Part shown: positions 45,022-55,429 of the stretch, piece by piece
Position numbering within the stretch: the stretch's first letter is position 1
Layout of the letters: every line of letters begins with the position of its first letter
Assembly: GCA_028641055.1 (NCBI GenBank)
Contig: CM054059.1
Coordinates: 438,311,095 to 438,375,094 of the forward strand
Direction: 5' to 3'
Length of the DNA stretch: 64,000 bases
Source of the DNA: Alopecurus myosuroides
Lineage: Eukaryota; Streptophyta; Magnoliopsida; Poales; Poaceae
Translations under genes and position numbers: made by a program
The notes under the pieces: generated by a model
What the model was told of the DNA's origin: nothing
The model's input: only the letters and a program-made list of their open reading frames with translations
The model's database searches: none

Positions 45022-46048
45022 AGTTTGTCCACAAACACTCATTCGACCAATAGGCATTTTGTAATATGCCTAATACAATTATTTGTTTAATAGTGCGCCT
45101 GTGCACTTTTGATACTATTCCCTTGGTTTGTAACACACTTAAACTTGTATGGCTTTGATGGCCCTTTTGGCCATCCACCTTGATATGCCCTTTTTAGCCT
45201 TGAACTTGGATACTTTCGCTTTTCTGCACTTTCTTCTTTTCCAGATCTGTGAGAGTCGGTTTCCCGGTCTTTGAATTTTTTGACCTAGTGAACTTTTGCT
45301 TCTTAAGTCCCCAAGTCCCCAAGACTCGGATTTTTGGGTTTTAAGCTCAATAGCTAGACCGTTTGCTGTTTTTTCTCATATTCCCAAGTCCCCAAGACCC
45401 AAATTTCCGAGTTTAGGGATTTGTAGTTTTGAGAAAAAAGCTCCCTGTTTTTTCCAAGGCCCAAAACATATAGCTACGCATATAAATTTTGAAGCTATGC
45501 TTAATACATCGTGAGTTTCCGGCTATAGCCTTTTACTCTGCATAACATGTGGTTTGGATGACCCTTTTGACCCCTTTGCTGTAAGCCGACTTTCGCGTGG
45601 ATACTCAATGTTGCTTATGACTCTATAAAAACAGGGCCATGCAAGTCCCCATGGGCATCATGACTGATTGGTTTTATAGGCTAGCAATCATGCCACTTTG
45701 TTGCGAGTCACATCAAGCTTAAGCAAGAAAGATCAAGGAAGTTTGGCTCTATTGTCCGGTTATAAGATTGTAACCGTACTTATTGCAAGTAATCGGTCCT
45801 TATAACCAAATGGCATCGTGGTCGGGTCTTGAGATTATAACTGTGCTATTCAAGCAATCAGCCCCCCAGACCTATATATGCAATCTATGAAAATTTTAAA
45901 CCTAGTGTACTATAACTAAACCATAAATACTTACCTGATATGGAGTAGAATAAGACATAAAAACTTTAAAACAAACTAACAGAAAGAAAATAAAAAACAA
46001 ATAATATCATAGTTTAACCATCTCTTTATTGATATGAGAAAGATTAGG
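45022..46048. other. E7 spacer between convergent genes
   Basis: No gene. AGTGCGCCTGTGCACTTT at 45092-45108 followed by GATACTATTCCCTTGGTTTG matches the E5 block at 29974. AGTCCCCAAG-type motifs recur at ~45306, 45313, 45388 and 45648. The spacer should hold poly(A) sites for both directions. Confidence 0.6.
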
Positions 46049-48379
46049 TCAGCAAGCCGCCTCATTAAAAACCCTCAGTCCCCTTAGGTACCCTGGATAG
46101 GAAAAGACTGTGTCTGAAACCTGCTGCCTGTGTACATCGTGCAATTCAACTTGTAAACCTAGCCTATGCCAAGTGTAGTAGGGACGCAGCTGAGCCACGT
46201 TCCATGGTCTTTCCCGTTCTTGCATAGATGAAGTGGTATGGGCGGTGTCATTTACAGTGTCCGACTCTTCCCTCGCATCTATTAAGTAGTATGATCCATT
46301 ATGCAAATTCCGGCTTATGATGAACGGGCCTTCCCATGGTGGAGATAGCTTGTGCTTTCCTTCCTTTGATTGTACTAAGCGCAATACCAGGTCCCCTTCG
46401 TGGAAGACCCGGGTTTTAACTCGGCGACTGTGATACCGCCTCAAATCCTGTTGATATATAGCCGATCTCTCCAAAGCTTGCTCCCTGTGCTCTTCTAACA
46501 TGTCCACAGCGTCTTGCCGGGTCTTCTCGTTTTCCACCTCAACATAAGCTGCTACCCTGGGCGAGTCATGAATAATATCACTCGGAAGAACCGCCTCTGC
46601 ACCATAAACCATGAAAAACGGAGTCATCTGAGTAGATCTGTTAGGTGTAGTGTTAATTCCCCAAACCACTGATGGTAACACCTCTACCCATGCTCCAGCA
46701 GCTCTGAGGCACGGGACTCGCAGTCGTGGTTTCAACCCACGAAGTAATTCCTGGTTTGCCCTCTCCACTTGTCCATTAGCTTGTGGATGGGCTACTGAGG
46801 CTACATCAATGCGGATGCCATTGTTTCCACAAAACTTTTCCATCTCACCTAAGGACATGTTGGTCCCATTGTCTGTTATTATGCTATGAGGATATCCAAA
46901 CCGATAGATGATCTTTTTCAGGAACTTGACAGCTATGGCTGCTTCACAATTGGTGACTGGCATGGCTTCAACCCATTTAGTAAACTTATCAATAGCCACC
47001 AAAAGATGAGTCTTTTTGCAAGGCGACATGTGAAAGGGGCCCACCATATCCATGCCCCAAACCGCAAACGTCCAGGTCAGCGGGATTGTTCGCAACTCCA
47101 CAGCCGACAAATGGGTTTGGCGAGCGTACCTTTGACATCCATCACATCTTGCCACCAAGAGTTCCGCGTCGGCCAAAGCCGTGAGCCAGAAGAAACCGTG
47201 TCGATATGCTTTATCCACAAGGAATCTTGTGGAGGCATGGTGCCCACAATCACCTTCATGGATCTCCCTCAGAATCCGTCGGCCTTCCTCTGGTGTTACA
47301 CAGCGCAAAAAGACGCCTGCAGCACTTCTCTTATACAGCTCACCGTTAATGATAGAATAGCCCTTTGCTCGTCTCAGGATTTGCGTGGCTAAAACTTCTT
47401 GTGGTGGTAACTCGCCCGGTGATAGATAGGCCAGGAAAGGCTCTGTCCACTCGGGAATAGCGCGCACTGCGGCCACAAACTCCAAATCCGGGTCTCGGTT
47501 AGCTACCTCTTCTTCAGATTCGGTTTTGACTGAGTGCTGCCATAACTCGTCCAGAAAGACATTAGGCGGAACCGGCTCTCGACGCGAGCCGAGTCTTGCG
47601 AGCGCATCTGCTGCCTCGTTCTTTCTCGTATCAATGTGTTCCACCTGATACCCGGAAAAAGACCTGGCTACCCTGTCTACCTCTCTGCGATATGCTGCCA
47701 TTGTTGCGTCCTTTGTATCCCAGGTTCCTGAGACCTGTTGTACCACAAGATCCGAGTCTCCATAGCACCTTATTCGCCTGATATCCATCTCCTTTGCTAC
47801 TCGCAGTCCGTGTAATAGGGCCTCATACTCGGCCACATTGTTGGAGCAATCGAAGTGAATCTGCAACACGTAACTCAACTTGTCTCCTTTTGGTGATGTG
47901 AGTACCACCCCAGCTCCTGATCCCTCGTATTGCTTGGAACCATCAAAGTGCATCACCCAAGACTCGGAACTTGGCATCATTATGGGCATGCTTGTGTGAG
48001 TCCAATCATTGATAAAATCAGCTATGGCCTGAGACTTGATTGCGGACCGAGGCTCGTAGTTCATATGATCATCTCCCATCTCAATGGCCCACTTGGCTAT
48101 TCTGCCTGTCGCATCTGAGTTTCTGATAATATCTGCCATTGGTATAGAGCTGACCACCGTTATGGGGTGTTCCTGAAAGTACGGCTTCAATTTCCGGCTG
48201 GCCATGAAGACCCCCAAAACTAGCTTTTGCCAATGCGGGTAACGCTTCTTTGCTTCTGATAAGACCTCACTCACATAGTAAACCGGCCTTTGTACCGGAT
48301 GATCCTTTCCGTCCTCCTTGCGCTCAACTACAACCAGTGCGCTGACCGCCCGGGGCCCGGCCGCAATGTATAACAACAT
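46049..48379 (-). CDS. pol: E7 RNase H-integrase polyprotein part, 776 residues, intact
   Basis: Residues 1-125 are the degenerate Gypsy-type RNase H (MLLYIAAGPRAVSALVVVER). Residues 140-265 are the archaeal-type RNase H with Asp146 (HFDGSK), Glu184 (AEYEAL), Asp208 (GDSDLV) and Asp258 (NEAADALA). The integrase zinc site uses His380, His394, Cys412 and Cys415. The core triad is Asp444 (MDMVGPF), Asp503 (ITDNGTN) and Glu539 (GQVERAN). A C-terminal PPWEGPFII segment follows. The first Met is within the polyprotein; the true frame came from RT upstream and was broken by a frameshift near 48390. Role: removal of RNA from the hybrid and cDNA insertion. Confidence 0.92.
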   Translation of the reverse strand: MLLYIAAGPRAVSALVVVERKEDGKDHPVQRPVYYVSEVLSEAKKRYPHWQKLVLGVFMASRKLKPYFQEHPITVVSSIPMADIIRNSDATGRIAKWAIEMGDDHMNYEPRSAIKSQAIADFINDWTHTSMPIMMPSSESWVMHFDGSKQYEGSGAGVVLTSPKGDKLSYVLQIHFDCSNNVAEYEALLHGLRVAKEMDIRRIRCYGDSDLVVQQVSGTWDTKDATMAAYRREVDRVARSFSGYQVEHIDTRKNEAADALARLGSRREPVPPNVFLDELWQHSVKTESEEEVANRDPDLEFVAAVRAIPEWTEPFLAYLSPGELPPQEVLATQILRRAKGYSIINGELYKRSAAGVFLRCVTPEEGRRILREIHEGDCGHHASTRFLVDKAYRHGFFWLTALADAELLVARCDGCQRYARQTHLSAVELRTIPLTWTFAVWGMDMVGPFHMSPCKKTHLLVAIDKFTKWVEAMPVTNCEAAIAVKFLKKIIYRFGYPHSIITDNGTNMSLGEMEKFCGNNGIRIDVASVAHPQANGQVERANQELLRGLKPRLRVPCLRAAGAWVEVLPSVVWGINTTPNRSTQMTPFFMVYGAEAVLPSDIIHDSPRVAAYVEVENEKTRQDAVDMLEEHREQALERSAIYQQDLRRYHSRRVKTRVFHEGDLVLRLVQSKEGKHKLSPPWEGPFIISRNLHNGSYYLIDAREESDTVNDTAHTTSSMQERERPWNVAQLRPYYTWHRLGLQVELHDVHRQQVSDTVFSYPGYLRGLRVFNEAAC

Positions 48380-48583
48380 GGGCTCTTTAGGACCCCGGCG
48401 CCGCCAGAATCGATGCCTCAGATAACTGCTTTTTCAGAGCTTCAAATGCCTCGTCCGCCTCTTGGTCCCATATGAATTTGTTGGTTTTCTTCAAGAGTCG
48501 GTATAGGGGTATTGCTTTTTCTCCAAGCCTAGATATAAACCGGCTTAATGCTGCTACGCACCCCGTGAGCTTCTGAATGTGCT
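48380..48583 (-). pseudogene. E7 RT thumb, frameshifted link
   Basis: Sequence matches the E1 frame (KLTGC..ALSRFISRLGEKAIPLY) but is offset at both ends: one break near 48590 (CTTCCGGCTTTT) and one near 48393 (CCCCGGCGCCGCC). Confidence 0.7.
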
Positions 48584-50386
48584 TCAGGCCTTCCGGCTTT
48601 TCAGGCTCTGGATGGCCTTGATCTTTTCCGGATTGGCTTCGATCCCTCGTTCAGAAACGATGAAACCGAGTAATTTTCTCGCAGGCACTCCGAACACGCA
48701 CTTAGTCGGGTTAAGCTTCATTTGGTATCTCCTCAGGTTCTTGAAGGTCTCCTTTAGGTTATCTATGAAAGTTTCAGCTTTCCTTGTTTTAATCACCACA
48801 TCATCCACATAGGCATGAACATTGCGTCCAATTTGATCCTCGAAGCACTTTTGAATACACCGCTGATACGTTGCGCCGGTGTTTTTCATCCCAAAGGTCA
48901 TATTCTTATAGCAAAAAGCACCAAAGGGGGTTATGAACGAAGTTTTCTCCCAATCCTCCTTTTTGAGAGTTATTTGGTGATACCCGGAATAAGCATCCAT
49001 GAAACATAATAAGTCACAACCTGCAACCGCATCTATGATCTGATCTATCCTTGGGAGGGCAAATGGATCCTTTGGGCAATGCTTGTTGAGACTCGTGTAG
49101 TCTATGCACATCCTCCACTTGTTATTCTTTTTCAGCACTAGAACCGGATTTGCCAACCATTCCGGGTGAAAAACCTCCATAATAAAGCCGGCTGCCAGGA
49201 GCCGAGCTATCTCTGCTCCTATAGCCTTTCTCCTTTCCTCATTCATTTTTCTTAGGCCTTGCTTCACAGGCCGGGACTTGGGATCAACGTGCAAGCTGTG
49301 TTCAGCCAACTCGGTCGGAATACCCGGCATATCACTCGGCGTCCAAGCGAACACGTCTTGGTTCTCGCGAATAAACTTTATGAGTGCCTCTTCCTCCTTG
49401 TTACCCAGGTTAGAACCTATAGCAAACTGCTTGGAAGAATCTCCCTCGACGAAGGCCACCATTTTTGTATCTTGGGCTGCTTTAAACTTAGCTCTCTCGT
49501 CTTCCGAGTTTGGTTTTTTCAAAGCTGTTCTATCCTCCAGGTCTACCTGAGACCGGTAATACTTGAGTTCTTCCTTCCTGCAAGCCTGTTCCGCCATTGC
49601 CGCATCTCCTTCATCACACTCTGCTGCCACAGCTCGGTTCCCATGTATAGTGATGGTCTGCTTAGGACCCGGGATTTTTAGTTGTAGGTATACGTAACAC
49701 GGCCTGGCCATGAATTTGGCGTAAGTCGGCCTCCCAAACAGCGCGTGATAAGGAATGCGCAACTTCACCACCTCAAACATAAGCCATTCCACTCGGAAAT
49801 TATCCTTGGATTCTCCGAAAGCGACTTCAAGCGTTATTTTTCCTTCAGGGCATGCCAAGTGGCCCGGCACAATTCCGTGGAAAACTGTGGAACTTTTCTG
49901 CAGCTGGGACTCCTTGAGCCCCATGCGTAGAAAGGTTTCCCAGTATAGGATATTGATGCTACTTCCGCCATCCATCAAAACCTTTTTCAGCTCATAACCA
50001 TTGACTTGTGGTGCCACCACCAAAGCTAGCACACCTGGATGTTCTATTATTTCCGGGTGATCCCTCCTGCTCCACGTTACCTCCTGATCTGACCATCTCA
50101 GGTATCTCGGAACACCTGAAGAAACCAAGTTTACGGCCCTCTTAAGTATCTTTCTCCCTTTGTTGGAAGTTCCAGTAGTGTGGACGTGATATTGTCCTAA
50201 CTGTTTTGGGTTGGCTTGGAAACCTCCAGCACCTCCTTGATTATTACCCGGATTGCCACCTCCTGCGTTGCCAGCGGGGGACGGTCCGTTGCCTGGGTTT
50301 CCACCCGGACCCGGTCCTCCTCCCCGGCCTGCACCTCGCAGGGCCTTCTGTATCTCTTCGTTTTCCATCTTTGTAAGTCCACACAT
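48584..50386 (-). CDS. pol: E7 protease-reverse transcriptase, 600 residues
   Basis: After a Gly/Asn/Pro-rich linker (residues 10-60), the protease active site is Asp139 in VLMDGGSSINILYW. Then come ALFGRPTYAKFMARPCYVYL and the RT with Asp429 (MCIDYTSLNKHCPKDPF), Asp464 (FMDAYSGYHQ) and YVDD at 526-529. All three RT catalytic Asp are present. The listed start MCGLTKMENEE is out of the gag frame because one base is missing in a short run near 50365; E1 has the intact gag-pol join there. RT copies the genomic RNA into cDNA in virus-like particles. Confidence 0.9.
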   Translation of the reverse strand: MCGLTKMENEEIQKALRGAGRGGGPGPGGNPGNGPSPAGNAGGGNPGNNQGGAGGFQANPKQLGQYHVHTTGTSNKGRKILKRAVNLVSSGVPRYLRWSDQEVTWSRRDHPEIIEHPGVLALVVAPQVNGYELKKVLMDGGSSINILYWETFLRMGLKESQLQKSSTVFHGIVPGHLACPEGKITLEVAFGESKDNFRVEWLMFEVVKLRIPYHALFGRPTYAKFMARPCYVYLQLKIPGPKQTITIHGNRAVAAECDEGDAAMAEQACRKEELKYYRSQVDLEDRTALKKPNSEDERAKFKAAQDTKMVAFVEGDSSKQFAIGSNLGNKEEEALIKFIRENQDVFAWTPSDMPGIPTELAEHSLHVDPKSRPVKQGLRKMNEERRKAIGAEIARLLAAGFIMEVFHPEWLANPVLVLKKNNKWRMCIDYTSLNKHCPKDPFALPRIDQIIDAVAGCDLLCFMDAYSGYHQITLKKEDWEKTSFITPFGAFCYKNMTFGMKNTGATYQRCIQKCFEDQIGRNVHAYVDDVVIKTRKAETFIDNLKETFKNLRRYQMKLNPTKCVFGVPARKLLGFIVSERGIEANPEKIKAIQSLKSRKA

Positions 50387-52509
50387 TGCTCCAACGAATG
50401 ATTAGCCGGCTTGCCATTCCTACTGTGACGCGGACAAGGCATCCTGAAGGCCTCTATATGGTTAGTCGGCCTCGGTGGTCCTTGGTAATTTCCTCCGTTG
50501 AAATTCCCTCCGTTGAAGTTTCCTTCTACCCTGGGTCTTGGAAACCCGGCCTCGGTATTAGCAACAAACTCGGAGTTTCCTTCATACGGGCGTTTGTGCT
50601 GGTTATTTCCATTACTCCCTCCATTGTTACCCGGTGCAACCCCATTACCGGGTCTTCCATTATTATTCGCATTGGCTTTCGCTTTTTTGTCCTCAACATC
50701 CTCTTCTATGGTATCTGTGGCAGCATGCTTGTTGCACGCATCCATTAACTCTCCCATTGTAACCTCTGAAGCATGTCGACTAGATTTCATGCGTGTCAAT
50801 TTTTGTACCAAGGGAATGTATTTGCATGTTTTTGCCATAGCTTGTAATGCATCTTTTGGCTGAATATCGGTGGAAGAGTGGAGAATTTCCATAACACGGC
50901 GCACCCAACTGCGCGCCGACTCTCCCTTCCTCTGCACACACCGTTCCAAATCGTCGATCGTGAATAACTTCCTGCATGTCCCATGAAAGTGTTTGATGAA
51001 AGCAGTTTTCAACTCACTCCATGAATTGATGGATCTTTCGGGCAATTATTGAACCACAATTTTGCTGCTCCTTCGGACATCATAAGGTACATAATCTTGG
51101 CTTGAAGCTTCTCAGACGCATTACGAATTGACATAGCCATCTCATAACTGCTCAACCAGGTCTCTGGATCCATGGTTGGCTCGTAATTAACCACTTTACC
51201 CGGTTCCTTGAATTTATCCGGGTATGGTTCTGCTCTGATGGCGTCCAACAGACATTTAGGGCCGGCTAGATTTGCCGGTACTGGCCTTACTCGGGAAACG
51301 TGTGATCCTTCAGCGGGTGCGGCGGGGGGTGCAATCGCTACCGGCCCTCTTACCACATACCCGGCTGCGGCACGCCTGGCCCGAGAACTGTCCACTATTG
51401 CCTGCGCCGCTGAAGCTGCAGGGGTTGCCGGTCTACGGGGGAGGAGCCGGCATTTGCTGCTGCTCTGCCTTCTTTCGTGCCGAGCTTGACTGAATGTAGC
51501 CAACATTCTCATTTTGCCGGCTTACATATGGCGTCCCATGCATTCCACTCCTGTTATCCGGGTAATTAGCATGTTGGGCGACCGCCGTGCGTAACAGGTC
51601 TATTGCCCTCCGGGTCTCCATTGCATGAGGTGATTCTCCCACAGGGATGCGATCAAGTGCCAATGTTGCAGCATACACATTATCCATGGGGTTATTGAAG
51701 TGACCCGGTGGGGTATGAAATCGTGGTGGTGGTGGTGCAGCATTACCAGGTGCGATCCCAGTCTGCAGCGTAGGTAACCCGGCTTGCACGTTTGCCGGTT
51801 GTCCTCCCGAGGTTGCAGCTTGATACCCGGTTCCTTGATTCACGACCGGGATTGGTTGATCCTGAGGGGTAATGAACAATGCAGCCGGCTGTAAGTTTCC
51901 ACCTGCTGCTGGTAATCTCGTCTGGTGCCTCTGATTATAAATCCTAGTTGACTGAACTTGAATACGATTCTCTAGTTCTTCCAATTCGCACTGGCGCACG
52001 GCTATCCCTTGCTTCTCAGCTTCCACATCTCTTCTTTGTTGCTCCAATGCACGGCGAGCCACATCCCGATCTCGGGCGCGTGCAGCCACGTTTTCTAGGG
52101 TTACCACCATCGCTAACACTATGGGATCTAAGATTAGGTTGTTGTTGAACAGAGCCGGATTTTGCGGGCACGAGGCTCCAGCTCCCGGTGTTCTATTTGC
52201 CGTGAATCCAAACATATTTCTGTCCCGTTCGCTTTCTCCTGTATGACTGGTGACGGAGGCCGGCTCTCCATCGACCCGGGCTATGACCGGGTTTCCATTA
52301 GCCGGTGTCTGTTGTTGGGCCAGCGCTCGCGCCGCTCCAGCCGTGGCTGCCGACACATCGCCCTGATTAAGATTGATTGCAGGGGCTGTGTAGACCGCGA
52401 CTCGGTGCGCGATGCCTGGCGACGATTCATATTCTTCCTCTTCATCACTATCTTCTTCGTACCGATCCTCAAGCAAGTGCAAGATAGACTCGGTATCATC
52501 TTCTCCCAT
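50197..52509 (-). pseudogene. gag: E7 gag, in three overlapping frames
   Basis: 51433-52509 starts MGEDDTESILHLLEDRYEED and includes the helical RRALEQQRRDVEAEKQG segment. 51009-51512 has the core start WLSSYEMAMSIRNAS. 50197-51045 has WSELKTAFIKHFHGTCRKLF, then the Asn/Gly-rich tail and CPRHSRNGKPANHSLEQC, a partial zinc-knuckle-like stretch. Single-base changes near 51480, 51040 and 50365 break the frame. Compared with E1, the order and length are the same. Gag would form the particle. Confidence 0.82.
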
Positions 52510-52572
52510 AACCCGGCCACGCGTGGTCCATACCGACTCCTCCGGCTGTCCCCTCTTCGTGGTGGGCTCCTT

Positions 52573-52989
52573 CTACGGATCTACCGTCCCGACCGATTCT
52601 TCTCCGTCCGATTGAACACGGGTATCGTCTCCTGACACAGAATCACAATCATTATGGTCAGAAACAAAACCAAATGCACGTACCATACCGACGAAGACGT
52701 TGACCCGGCCGATCGTGACGACATATCCGGTTTCCAGCAGATCCGACTCTGGCCCCCAACCAAGGTCGTCCACGATCTTCTCTCCTTCAGGGGTGGTGAC
52801 GATCTCGCCGATGACGAGGTTCTTCATGGTTTCCCGAGCTTCTCCCGTGATGTAAACACCTTTGGACGTAGGCCCCACGGTGGGCGCCAACTGTCGCGGA
52901 ATAATCACGGCAGACGTTACCAGGGGTAACTTACTTTGGGGCAAATCGACTCAGGTGTTTGGGAGAGGGTTTAGCTCAAGGGAAATCAT
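52573..52989 (-). pseudogene. gag: E7 gag N-terminus, from the LTR through the PBS
   Basis: The ATG at 52989 in the 5' LTR opens the same frame as in E1 but meets TGA near 52951. The 3' LTR has AGA at that place, so the stop is a new change in this copy. The frame then runs through the PBS (VIIPRQLAPTVGPTSKGVY) and ends at 52573 at a frameshift next to GTVDP. E1 continues without a break there. Confidence 0.75.
52872..52889 (-). promoter_or_regulatory. E7 primer binding site
   Basis: Minus strand TGGCGCCCACCGTGGGGC starts two bases after the LTR end and is the same as in E1 except for one base. The tRNA is not assigned. Confidence 0.8.
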
Positions 52990-53356
52990 ATTTTCTGGTG
53001 ATCTGGTAGCTCGGGCAGTAATGTCGCCGAGTCTCCGATCTAGGGTTACAACTATCAGCCCTCGTACTACTGGAATACTCGAATAGCTGGAAAACTCTCT
53101 CCCTCTCTTTTCCAGGAACCGGTTTACATATCACCCGGCCCTCTGGCTTCTTATACAAGACATACCCTGAATCCTACCCGGAATACACACATAACCCTAG
53201 GTTTCCTAATCTTGGCTCCCAAGGTACGGACTACAAGATCCACGCTCCTTCTTGGACCTTCTAGAAACTCCTCCACCTTGGGCCGGATCTTGCGTGATTT
53301 CCTTCGGGCCGGATTTCACTTAGACATGAGCCTGCCGGTTTACCATCCCCCCAACA
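52892..53356 (-). repeat. E7 5' LTR, 465 bp
   Basis: Same length as the 3' copy, with about 15 differences. The TATA region reads TATGTAAA (53122-53129) where the 3' LTR has TATATAAA, and the gag frame in it has a stop. Both changes hit the copy that would drive expression. Confidence 0.95.
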
Positions 53357-54432
53357 AGATTGTTGGAGCCGGCTCCAGCTCGCCCGCCAAAGGTGCGATC
53401 TACCCAGATCACTGGGTTGAGCTGCAAGAGCTCAACAACCAGAAAAAGGCGGAAGAGGCTGTGCACAAGGCGGCGCTGAAGGAGAGGAGACAAGTGTCCC
53501 GTTCCGGAGGCACGGGAAAAGCTCTTTCCCTCCGCATCGAAGATATGCCACCTCCCTCCGAGTACGAGCTCCAAGAGGACACCAAAACCATTGTTGACCG
53601 AATAGGCTTTGTGGAGCAGTACTGGGACAGCAAGCAGCATGGCCACGCCGAGTGGGATAGCGTGCACTTGAAGAACCTCGATACGTACCGGCAAGCCTGG
53701 AACAAGGCTGATGCTGGTCCCGTTACAATGGCCATGTCCTCCTCTAGCAGCATGCTGCCGCACAAATTCTACTGTCTGCGCAAGGCTGCAGAAGACGCCG
53801 AGAACACCAACCGGGTAGGTGTTCTTTTCTTTCCATCCAGATTTCCGCGCTGCTTTTCTTTTTCCACTTTACTCTTTCTCTTCTATCCAGTACCCAGTCC
53901 CCGAGATTCGGGCCGAGTAGGTAAAACTCAATCGAGTTGCAATTTACTCGGGCCAAATCTTCCAACTCACATTATTTCCTTCACCCTTGCAGGAGTGCAC
54001 TCTGACCCGGACCAATGTCTTTCGCCAGCTCATGTGGTCACACAGGGCCATCCGGGATAGAAACCGGGAGCTCGAGCTCGAGCTCGAGAAGACCACAAAG
54101 GACGTTCTGGAGAAGAATGTCACGGATACCGTCACAAAATTGTCCGTTGTTGAAAGTAAGTATTTAGCATTTTGGTTTGTGCGTTTTTTGTTTACGCCCG
54201 TTTTTTGCTTTTTTCGAACCTTTGCCTTCTCTGCAGGTGAGCTCAAGGCTCTCGCCGAGACGCACCAGGACTGTGAAGTCATGTTTGCCTCTGCGCAGAG
54301 CAAAATTTCCTCCTTGGAAGGTGAGATGATCTTCCTCTTCTCTTCACTTAGTTTTTTGTTGCTTTTTTATACTGCTAAACTTGTGGATTTTCACGCAGAA
54401 AAGTACAAAACCTTCTGAGAACAGCACCTGGA
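53357..54432 (+). pseudogene. E6 antisense gene, middle exons between E7 and E8
   Basis: After AGATT the interrupted exon resumes and ends at ~53814 (CCGG|GTAGGT). It encodes a charged helix-rich part with DHWVELQELNNQKKAEEAVH and FVEQYWDSKQHGHAEW. Exon ~53993-54155 has LTRTNVFRQLMWSHRAIRDR and a coiled coil; it contains (GAGCTC)3 at ~54069. Exon ~54237-54320 continues the coiled coil. Exon from ~54399 is cut by E8 after CTGGA (54428-54432). All introns show GT...AG. The gene is larger and has more exons than in E5 and E7. Confidence 0.68.
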
Positions 54433-55429
54433 TGTCACACCCCTGTTTTTAAGCACTTGTATAATAGTATTTTAGCAAGCCTCTTAAGACTTTTGTAATG
54501 CAATTAAGTGGACAACATGTTTTTGTAGTAATGTTTATCTATGCAATATAAATGGTGTGTTTTCTTTTCACTCACTTGAGGAGTTTTTTCTCCTAAGGAA
54601 CACATGGTTTTATATTTGTTTCCTATATTTTCCACTAAGGTTCTTAAGAGAATATTTTTCAAGACTTGAGGTGACCCTTTGTTCCAACTTGAAAATGTGT
54701 TATAAATGATTAGGAATCAACTTGAACTTGAAATAAAATTAATTGGAAGAGGTTCCATTAGATTTTTCCAATATAATTTTTGCCCTGGAAAACAGCCATG
54801 TAGCTGTTTTCAACCCTTGTTTTCTATCACAAGGAATATCCAATTTTGGATTTTCTTTGATCAAAACTACTCTCTGTAATGAGTACAACAATAATACACT
54901 CTTGGAAAAACTTACAAAGAAAATTAACACACAATGCCATGATGGTTTTTGAGCCATCTTGTTAAGGCAGAAAATTAGACATTTTAAAAACAGAGAATGT
55001 ACCTACTTTGCCATTTATTTTCAGAGCCATAAACCCATTCTTTTTCAAATCAAATGGTTGGATCTGAAACTTGGATAGTTGTTCTTTGTTGAGCATTTTA
55101 AATCACTCATTTTAGAGCTTGTTTGCTTGGTGAAAACAAGCCCAACTTTTGCTATCTCTGTCTGTTTTTCCAGCACTTAGAAAAATTCAGAAACTGTCTA
55201 ACTGAATTTCTCTGACAGAACAGTGAATACATTTTTGAACATGATGATAGATCTTGTGTGTACTGGTCCAAGTATAGCCACTTTGCCAATTCGAAAACCA
55301 GGATGCTAGGCTTCTAGAAGGTGGCATTGGATCCCATTTTGGCTGGCTAGGGAGGGAGAAACCTGAGGTGGCATTTGACTAAAGAGTGATGTCACAATAG
55401 TGGGTGAAATAGTGTCATTTCTTTCTTTT

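Larger units (their letters stand above)
40381..53356 (-). mobile_element. E7: complete Tat-type Gypsy element, 12,976 bp, in the antisense gene of E6
   Basis: Two 465-bp LTRs (40381-40845, 52892-53356) enclose gag, protease-RT, RNase H-integrase on the minus strand and a five-exon gene on the plus strand. AGATT flanks both sides (40376-40380, 53357-53361). By hand I count about 15 substitutions between the LTRs, ~3.2%. With the often-used grass rate of 1.3e-8 per site per year this suggests an age of a little over one million years. Small frameshifts break gag and pol, but the RNase H-integrase frame is intact. Confidence 0.95.

Noticed and set aside
46650..47392. Plus-strand ORFs opposite E7 integrase (46650-46889, 46886-47392)
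   Set aside because: They mirror the intact 776-residue minus frame with all catalytic residues; no independent domain.
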